NCBI GenBank assembly: GCA_965368585.1
Contig: CBDUNM010000047.1
Span: forward strand, 1 to 29,453
Source of the DNA: JARRQB01 sp965368585
GTDB taxonomy: Bacteria > Pseudomonadota > Gammaproteobacteria > Chromatiales > Chromatiaceae
Direction of reading: 5' to 3'
Length of the DNA stretch: 29,453 nt
Shown here: positions 23,910-29,453 of the stretch, piece by piece
Numbering within the stretch: position 1 is the stretch's first letter
Layout: each line of letters begins with the position of its first letter
Translations under genes and position numbers: made by a program
Notes under the pieces: generated by a model
Told to the model about the DNA's origin: nothing
Databases searched by the model: none
Seen by the model: the letters and a program-made list of their open reading frames with translations, nothing else

Positions 23910-25283
23910 ATGCCTACCGCGTACGACGTTGCGGGCGTTTCCGTGCTCCTGCCTCTTTGGGTCGGGCGGGCGTTGCGCCTCCTGCCGGCGATCTGTGTAT
24001 GGAGCCAACTCGCCGTTGCCGCGCCGCCGCCGCACACCTTCGTTCACGGCCCGGGCGGCGGCGGGGGTAGCGAATGGGCCGAATTCGATGCATCGGGCGG
24101 GTTGCATCTCGACTTGTACTTCTTCTGGAGCAAAGGCTGTCCACACTGCCTCAGAGCACGTCCGTTTGTCGAGTCGCTTGCCGCGCGGACGCCCTGGCTC
24201 AAGCTCCATTCGTTGCCGCTGGCAGACAACGAGGGCAATGTTGCACGGTATCTGGAGATGGCGGACCTCGTGGGCGCGGAGCCTGGCGGGGTGCCGGCAT
24301 TCCTGTACTGCGGGACCATGTTGGTGGGTTACGACGATGACGCCAGCACTGGGGCTTATCTTGAGTCGACGCTGGAGAGTTGCCGTACTTACCTGCTCGA
24401 AAACAAGCGCCTCGCGCCGCCGGAACTGACGCAAATGTCTGCCGCCGCCGTCGACGTGCCGTTTTTCGGCGAAATCGACACCCGGAACTTGTCACTGCCC
24501 GTGCTGACGCTGGTCCTGGCGGCGCTGGATTCGTTCAATCCGTGTGCGTTTTTCGTTCTATTGTTTCTGCTGAGCCTGCTGGTGCATGCCCGTAGCAGGC
24601 TGCGCATGCTCGCGATCGGCGGGATCTTCGTGTTGATATCCGGCTTGGTCTACTTCCTGTTTATGGCGGCCTGGTTGAATGTGTTTCTATTCTTGGGCCA
24701 AATGCGTTGGATCACGACGGTCGCGGGAGCACTCGCCGTGTTACTCGCGATTATCAATATCAAGGAATATTTCTGGTTCAAAAAGGGTGTCAGCCTCGCC
24801 ATCCCCGACAGCGCCAAGCCGCGCCTGTATCAGCGTATGCGCAACTTGTTGGTCGCGGAAAACCTGTTTTCGGTGGCGCTCGGCACCGTGGTGCTGGCGG
24901 TGGTGGCAAACAGTTACGAGTTGCTGTGTACCGCCGGCTTTCCCATGGTGTTTACCCGGGCGCTGACGCTGCACGCACTGCCGACCGCGGCCTACTACGG
25001 CTATCTGGTCTTGTACAATCTGATCTACGTCGTTCCGTTGTTTGGTATTGTCTTGCTGTTTGTGTTCAGCCTCGGCTCGCGTAAGCTGACGGCACGGGAA
25101 GGGCAGACACTGAAGCTGCTCTCGGGCACCATGATGCTGCAGCTGGGCGCCGTTCTTATCGCAGCGCCGGACGCCCTGAGCAACGCCGTGATTGCCGTAG
25201 TGCTGGTGGTGATCTCGCTCGGCATAACTGCGCTGGTGATTTGCGCCACAGCGTATTTCAGGCGCACGCGAGGCCCAACATGA
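23910..25283 (+). CDS. Thioredoxin-like/DsbD-type transmembrane thiol reductase
   Basis: 457 residues from the ATG at 23910, which is not preceded by a good ribosome site, so the start may be off. An N-terminal hydrophobic stretch (GRALRLLPAICVWSQLAVA) acts as signal or anchor. Residues ~60-170 form a thioredoxin/glutaredoxin-like domain with the active site GCPHC (Cys77, Cys80) and a cis-Pro-like GGVPAF. From ~190 about seven to eight helices follow, with Cys212 in FNPCAFF and Cys340 in ELLCTAGFP, matching the two redox cysteines of the CcdA/DsbD membrane domain. Such proteins pass electrons from cytoplasmic thioredoxin to periplasmic thiols, for cytochrome c assembly or disulfide repair. 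DsbD itself carries its thioredoxin part at the C-terminus, so this is a reversed arrangement. Partner proteins are not nearby. Confidence 0.8.
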   Translation: MPTAYDVAGVSVLLPLWVGRALRLLPAICVWSQLAVAAPPPHTFVHGPGGGGGSEWAEFDASGGLHLDLYFFWSKGCPHCLRARPFVESLAARTPWLKLHSLPLADNEGNVARYLEMADLVGAEPGGVPAFLYCGTMLVGYDDDASTGAYLESTLESCRTYLLENKRLAPPELTQMSAAAVDVPFFGEIDTRNLSLPVLTLVLAALDSFNPCAFFVLLFLLSLLVHARSRLRMLAIGGIFVLISGLVYFLFMAAWLNVFLFLGQMRWITTVAGALAVLLAIINIKEYFWFKKGVSLAIPDSAKPRLYQRMRNLLVAENLFSVALGTVVLAVVANSYELLCTAGFPMVFTRALTLHALPTAAYYGYLVLYNLIYVVPLFGIVLLFVFSLGSRKLTAREGQTLKLLSGTMMLQLGAVLIAAPDALSNAVIAVVLVVISLGITALVICATAYFRRTRGPT

Positions 25284-25813
25284 GGGGCGTTCGATGGCGG
25301 GGAATACGGCCGCTGCCGCCAGCTTCTTCCTCGGCCTCGCCGGAATTGCGACAATTTCGGTTTAGGTAAGACCGCGGTTGGTGGCCGTGTTCTCTGCGAT
25401 CATGTTGCGCAGGGCGTTAATCCTGGTCGGGGAGACGCCGTCGGACGAGGTCTTTCGGCAGGGACACGTCGGCCTTCGAGAGCGCGTAAGGCACAGAATA
25501 TGAAACACGAATACATCAGCTGGAGCCTTTTTTACCGCTTGTGCGGTGTTCTGCACGAGCGCATCGAGCGCTCAGTGCTCAGCGCTCGGATTGTGCGCCA
25601 GACCTCATCGTGGCGATCACCTGCGCGTGCTCGCGTCGCGCACGACGCCGGCGGCGGAAAACGTCGTTGAGCTTAAGCAATCGCTCGCAGAACCCGGTTT
25701 GGACGTGTTTGCAGGCACGTTTATCCAAGTCGCGCCGAACGTCCTGAAACGCGTGGTGGATAACTGACTCGAACCTCGGGTTCCCCCAATCAATCCAACC
25801 GGTCGCCGCGAAT
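25284..25813. other. Upstream region of the clp gene with a perfect inverted repeat
   Basis: No convincing gene is present between the reductase and the Clp ATPase. A perfect 8-bp inverted repeat, CGAGCGCT (25565-25572) and AGCGCTCG (25581-25588) with an 8-base loop, lies about 230 bases before the clp start. A short rightward frame ending at 25767 looks more protein-like in its last ~35 residues (VVELKQSLAEPG, then IQVAPNVLKRVVDN) and could be a gene remnant, but I recognise no family. No sigma-32 heat-shock promoter consensus was seen. Confidence 0.4.
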
Positions 25814-28249
25814 ATGTTCCAGGAATATGTCAATAAAAGCACCAAGAAGGTCCTTGGCGCCCTCGAAACAGCCGTCGCCGAACTCGTGGCACAGAGACAG
25901 AATGTACTGACGCCCGACTTTATCTTGCTGGCGCTGATATCCCAACCGGACAACGAGGCGCTGAAGATCATCGAACACCTCACGGCGGACCCGAAGGCCA
26001 CCGTGGCGCGCATCAAAGACCAGATTCACGCCCACTACCAGGGCGCCGCGCCCGTGCAGGCGAACCAGATCGTCGGCTCCAAGGAGATCGGGGATGTGTT
26101 CAGTACCGCTTACGAGGAAGCACGAAAACTCGGCGACGAGTACATCGCCACCGGCACTCTGTTTATCGCCTTGTTCGAAGAGAAAGCGGGCCGCACCGGA
26201 GCGTTTCTTCAGCAGGCGGGTTTGAACCGCAACGATGCACGTCGCGCACTTCAGGAGATACGCGGCGGCCGCACCATCAGCAGCGAAGACGCGGAATCCG
26301 AAGTGGACATACTGGCCCGCTATACCCGCGATCTGACCGAGTTGGCGCGAGCGGGCGACTTGGACCCGGTGATCGGGCGCGAAAGCGAGATTGCGCAGGT
26401 CATCCAGACCCTGTCGCGGCGCAAGAAAAACAATCCCGCGCTGATCGGTGAGGCGGGTGTGGGCAAGACGGTGATCGTGGAGGGATTGGCCCAGCGCATC
26501 GCCGAAGCCGACGTGCCGGAAACGCTGCTCAACAAGCGCCTGCTCGCGCTCGATATGGGCGAGATCGTGGCCGGCGCGAATATGCGCGGTGAATTCGAGG
26601 CGCGGCTGACGTCGGTGCGCGATGCCGTGGTGCGCGCGAAAGGACAGGTCATACTCTTCATCGACGAACTGCATACCGTGGTGGGGGCCGGCGCCGGGGC
26701 CGGCGGTCTCGATGCCCCCAGTCTGCTCAAAACGGCCCTGGCACAGGGTAGTCTGCAGGTGATCGGCGCCGACACCTTGGACGAATACCGCAGGTTCGTC
26801 GAAGCGGACAAAGCGCTGGAACGCCGTTTTCACCCTATTCTGGTCCGTGAACCCAGTGTGGATGAGACCATCCGTATCCTGGAGGGCATCGCGGCGCGTT
26901 ACGAACGGCACCACCGAATAAAGTACCAGCCCGATGCACTGGCCGCTGCCGCCCAGCTTGCCGAGCGCTACATCACCGATCGACGCCTGCCCGACAAGGC
27001 CGTGGACCTGCTGGACGAAGCAGGCTCGCGCAGACACATCCAGCTGATATCGATTCCGCGTGACGTCAAGGGCCTCGAGCGAGAACTGCAGCGGCTTACA
27101 CGCGCCAAGACCGGCGCGTTCAACGCGCAGGATTTCGAACAGGCGGCGCGTTGGCAGATGGACATTCTCAAAGTCGAGGAACGACTGCAGGCGGCCCGGG
27201 CGAAGTGGGAACAGGAGCGAGGCCAGATGGACGACAGCGTGACCGCGGAGAGCATCGCCGAAGTGGTGTCGAGCTGGACCGGTATTCCGGTGGCGCGCAT
27301 GGTGGAGTCGGAGGCCGAAAAGCTGGCGCGCATGGAGGACAATCTTCATCGGCGCATCGTCGGTCAGGACGATGCGGTGCGCGCCGTGGCCGACGCCATC
27401 CGGCGCAACCGTGCCGGCATCACGTCCGCGCGCCGGCCAATCGGTTCGTTTCTTTTTCTGGGTCCGACGGGCGTCGGCAAAACCGAACTGGCGCGCGCGC
27501 TGGCGGCCTTTCTGCTGGATGACGAATCGCGTATCGTGCGGCTCGATATGTCGGAGTACATGGAACGACACGAGGTCTCCAAGATGATCGGTGCACCCCC
27601 CGGCTACATCGGCTACGGAGAGGGCGGCCAGCTCACCGAGAAGGTCCGGCACAACCCCTATACGGTCGTGCTGCTGGATGAAGTGGAAAAGGCCCACCCG
27701 GATGTTTTCAACATGCTGTTGCAGATCCTCGAAGACGGGCAGCTGACCGACGCGCAGGGCCGCAAGGTGTCATTCCGTAACACCATTCTGATCGGCACCT
27801 CCAACCTGGGCACCGAATCACTCTCGCCCGACAAGCGCCCGATCGGATTCGTGCAGTCGGAAATGCCGGACTACCAGGAAGCGAAGCAACTGGTGATGCA
27901 CGAGGTGAAGAAATTCTTTAAACCCGAGTTTCTCAATCGGCTGGACGACACCATCGTGTTCCACTATCTCGAAAGAGAGCACGTACTGCAGATCGCAAGG
28001 ATGTTTCTCGACGAACTCATGCAACGGATGCAAGCGCGAGCAATCGTGCTCGAGATTGACGCAGCGGTGGTGGAGAAGCTGGCGCGCGACGGGTTTGATC
28101 CGGTCTACGGCGCCCGGCCGCTGCGGCGCGAGATGGAACGCCAGGTGGAGAACCCCCTGGCCATGAAGATCGTGATGGGCGAATGCCCGGCGGGCAGCCG
28201 GGTAAGGGTTGACGTACGCGACCAACAGGTGGTGTTCGATCTGGCCTGA
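25814..28249 (+). CDS. ClpC-like AAA+ unfoldase (Clp ATP-binding subunit)
   Basis: 811 residues from the ATG at 25814. In order: a Clp N-terminal repeat domain (1-~145); AAA+ module 1 with Walker A GEAGVGKT (212-219), FIDELHTVVGAG and ALERRF; a short middle region (~415-470) containing a UVR-like stretch (FNAQDFEQAARWQMDI); AAA+ module 2 with GPTGVGKT (550-557), PPGYIGYGEGGQLTE and LLDEVEKAHPDVFN; and the D2 small domain. The middle region is far shorter than that of ClpB but matches ClpC, and ClpA lacks it. The tripeptide IGF (677-679) in the loop after KRP occupies the place of the ClpP-docking loop of ClpA, ClpC and ClpX. It should therefore unfold proteins for ClpP rather than act only as a disaggregase. 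No clpP is in the window. The convergent ATPase gene ends 37 bases away. Confidence 0.9.
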   Translation: MFQEYVNKSTKKVLGALETAVAELVAQRQNVLTPDFILLALISQPDNEALKIIEHLTADPKATVARIKDQIHAHYQGAAPVQANQIVGSKEIGDVFSTAYEEARKLGDEYIATGTLFIALFEEKAGRTGAFLQQAGLNRNDARRALQEIRGGRTISSEDAESEVDILARYTRDLTELARAGDLDPVIGRESEIAQVIQTLSRRKKNNPALIGEAGVGKTVIVEGLAQRIAEADVPETLLNKRLLALDMGEIVAGANMRGEFEARLTSVRDAVVRAKGQVILFIDELHTVVGAGAGAGGLDAPSLLKTALAQGSLQVIGADTLDEYRRFVEADKALERRFHPILVREPSVDETIRILEGIAARYERHHRIKYQPDALAAAAQLAERYITDRRLPDKAVDLLDEAGSRRHIQLISIPRDVKGLERELQRLTRAKTGAFNAQDFEQAARWQMDILKVEERLQAARAKWEQERGQMDDSVTAESIAEVVSSWTGIPVARMVESEAEKLARMEDNLHRRIVGQDDAVRAVADAIRRNRAGITSARRPIGSFLFLGPTGVGKTELARALAAFLLDDESRIVRLDMSEYMERHEVSKMIGAPPGYIGYGEGGQLTEKVRHNPYTVVLLDEVEKAHPDVFNMLLQILEDGQLTDAQGRKVSFRNTILIGTSNLGTESLSPDKRPIGFVQSEMPDYQEAKQLVMHEVKKFFKPEFLNRLDDTIVFHYLEREHVLQIARMFLDELMQRMQARAIVLEIDAAVVEKLARDGFDPVYGARPLRREMERQVENPLAMKIVMGECPAGSRVRVDVRDQQVVFDLA

Positions 28250-28286
28250 CCTCGTTGCCACTGACTTCGCGAAAGTTCGGAATGAA

Positions 28287-29453
28287 TCAGCTATTTCGAT
28301 AAAGCCTGCCGCTGCGCACCAGCCACTTTTCGATCTCAACGGCGACCAATACGAGCGAAGACACGCCCAGGCAGACCAGAAGGTCGAACACAGGGAGTGG
28401 TTGGGTATGGAAGACGGCATTCAACGCAGGTACGTAAATCACTGCCAACTGCAGCAGCAGGGTCAGCAACACGGCGCCCAGCAGCGGACGATTGCTGAAC
28501 AGACCGAGACTGAACAGCGACGTGTGTTCGCTGCGCACCGCCAGCGAGTGAAACAACTGCGACACGGTCAGCACGGTAAACACCACCGTCTGCCAATATG
28601 CCGCCTCACGGTAGATCGCCCAGGCCATGGCGGCTATGGAGACCCCGCCGATGAACAGTCCCACCCAGAAAATATGTTGCCACATGCCGTGGGCAAAAAT
28701 GTTCTCTTCGGGCGGCCGTGGCGGGCGCTGCATGATACCCCGTTCGGCAGGCTCTACGGTCAAGGCCAGGCCCGGAAGCCCGTCGGTGACCAGGTTGATC
28801 CACAGAATATGGATGGGCAACAAGGGAATCGGCAGTCCGAGAAACGGTGCGAGAAACAGGGTCCAGATCTCGCCTGAATTCGAGCTCATCGTATATTTGA
28901 TGAACTTGCGGATGTTGTCGAAGATCCGCCGCCCGGCCCGCACCGCACCGACGATGGTGGCGAAGTTGTCGTCCAGCAGCACCATGTCTGAGGCCTCGCG
29001 CGCCACATCGGTACCTTTCTGTCCCATGGCCACGCCGATGCCGGCGCGCTGCAACGCCGGTGCGTCGTTCACGCCGTCGCCGGTCATGGCAACGAACTCG
29101 CCGTTTTCCTGCAGCGCTTTGACGATACGCAGTTTCTGCTGCGGCGTGACTCGGGCATAGACCCGCACTGACGCGACGACGCGGGCGAATTCTTCGTCGC
29201 TCAGCTTCGCCAGTTCGTCGCCGCTTAGCGTCGTCTGTTCGTCCCCGGTCATGCCCAGGCGCCGGGCAATGGCCAGCGCCGTACCCGGATGATCGCCGGT
29301 GATCATCACGGGAGTAATCCCCGCCGTGACACAATCAGCCAGCGCTTGCGTCACTTCGGGCCGCGGCGGGTCGATCAGGGTGACCAGCCCCAGAAAGGTC
29401 AAATCCCGCTCGATCGTTTCGGGTGTCGTCGGTTCCGGCAGTGCAGCGAATTC
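28287..29453 (-). CDS. Type II cation-transporting P-type ATPase, C-terminal part (start outside window)
   Basis: The frame is open from the last base of the window to the stop at 28287 (388 codons), so the N-terminal half, including the phosphorylated DKTG site, is missing. Visible parts are the end of the P domain (VTLIDPPRPEV, MITGDHPGTALAIA, YARVTPQQKLRIV and the hinge MTGDGVNDAPAL), followed by SDMVLLDDNFATIV and IKYTMSSNSGEIW, and then six C-terminal helices with WINLVTDGLPGLAL. This pattern belongs to SERCA/PMR1-like calcium or Na/K-like type II pumps, most likely exporting Ca2+ or Mn2+ across the inner membrane. Ion specificity cannot be settled without the missing helix M4. Confidence 0.92.
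   Translation of the reverse strand, partial: EFAALPEPTTPETIERDLTFLGLVTLIDPPRPEVTQALADCVTAGITPVMITGDHPGTALAIARRLGMTGDEQTTLSGDELAKLSDEEFARVVASVRVYARVTPQQKLRIVKALQENGEFVAMTGDGVNDAPALQRAGIGVAMGQKGTDVAREASDMVLLDDNFATIVGAVRAGRRIFDNIRKFIKYTMSSNSGEIWTLFLAPFLGLPIPLLPIHILWINLVTDGLPGLALTVEPAERGIMQRPPRPPEENIFAHGMWQHIFWVGLFIGGVSIAAMAWAIYREAAYWQTVVFTVLTVSQLFHSLAVRSEHTSLFSLGLFSNRPLLGAVLLTLLLQLAVIYVPALNAVFHTQPLPVFDLLVCLGVSSLVLVAVEIEKWLVRSGRLYRNS

Noticed and set aside
23316..24434. Leftward 372-codon frame spanning the coding gap and the start of the thiol reductase
   Set aside because: It overlaps the GCPHC domain in antisense, is Arg/Pro-rich and matches no family.
25530..25555. Hairpin ACCGC-TTGT-GCGGT next to six T as a terminator
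   Set aside because: The T run precedes the hairpin on the + strand and reads as A on the other, so neither direction gives a terminator.
25790..27697. Long open frame (635 codons) on the opposite strand of the Clp ATPase gene
   Set aside because: The Clp gene is certain; the antisense frame is His/Arg-rich, has no motifs and is a normal by-product of GC-rich codon use.
1..29453. CRISPR arrays, rRNA genes, intact insertion sequences or toxin-antitoxin pairs
   Set aside because: No regularly spaced repeats, rRNA-like segments, transposases or recognisable toxin-antitoxin genes were found on either strand.

Overview
The window looks like part of a gammaproteobacterial chromosome, or a cloned piece of one. 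Supporting signs are the GC-rich base composition, the compact crcB-DUF190-serS block, a YccA-type BI-1 protein, a DEAD-box helicase with an SrmB-like tail, and double-membrane features (exported proteins, a putative outer-membrane barrel, a periplasmic-glucan-type synthase). The genus cannot be named from the sequence alone. The first and last genes are cut by the window edges.

Region 1 (1-6656) is the most unusual. Two divergent gene pairs share a ~250 bp control region. Leftward run an ATP/ADP-translocase-like nucleotide transporter and a beta-lactamase-fold serine hydrolase (cut at base 1). Rightward run an apparently exported protein with a phosphohistidine domain followed by a PEP-synthase-type ATP-binding domain, then, with a 4-base overlap, a second serine hydrolase that looks like a lipoprotein. 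An apparently extracytoplasmic ATP-dependent dikinase beside a nucleotide translocase is the best candidate here for an undescribed system.

Region 2 (6657-15346) is mostly housekeeping. It holds a small exported Rap1a/Tai-like protein, a helicase/DUF3820 pair (leftward), the overlapping chain crcB-DUF190-serS (rightward), an exported alpha/beta hydrolase, a two-helix membrane protein and yccA (all leftward), a tRNA-Ser(UGA), and pyruvate kinase.

Region 3 (15347-22908) is an envelope-glycan neighbourhood. It contains a putative outer-membrane beta-barrel protein, a ~300 bp element with inverted ends that resembles a MITE, an LtaS-type phosphoglycerol transferase, and a convergent GH17-GT2 fusion of the NdvB-like beta-glucan synthase type. 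Together the last two could make and decorate a periplasmic glucan with phosphoglycerol.

Region 4 (22909-29453) starts with about 1 kb lacking a convincing gene. Then come a thioredoxin/DsbD-like membrane reductase with the thioredoxin part at the N-terminus, a ClpC-like AAA+ unfoldase that carries a ClpP-docking type IGF tripeptide, and the C-terminal part of a type II cation P-type ATPase cut by the window end.
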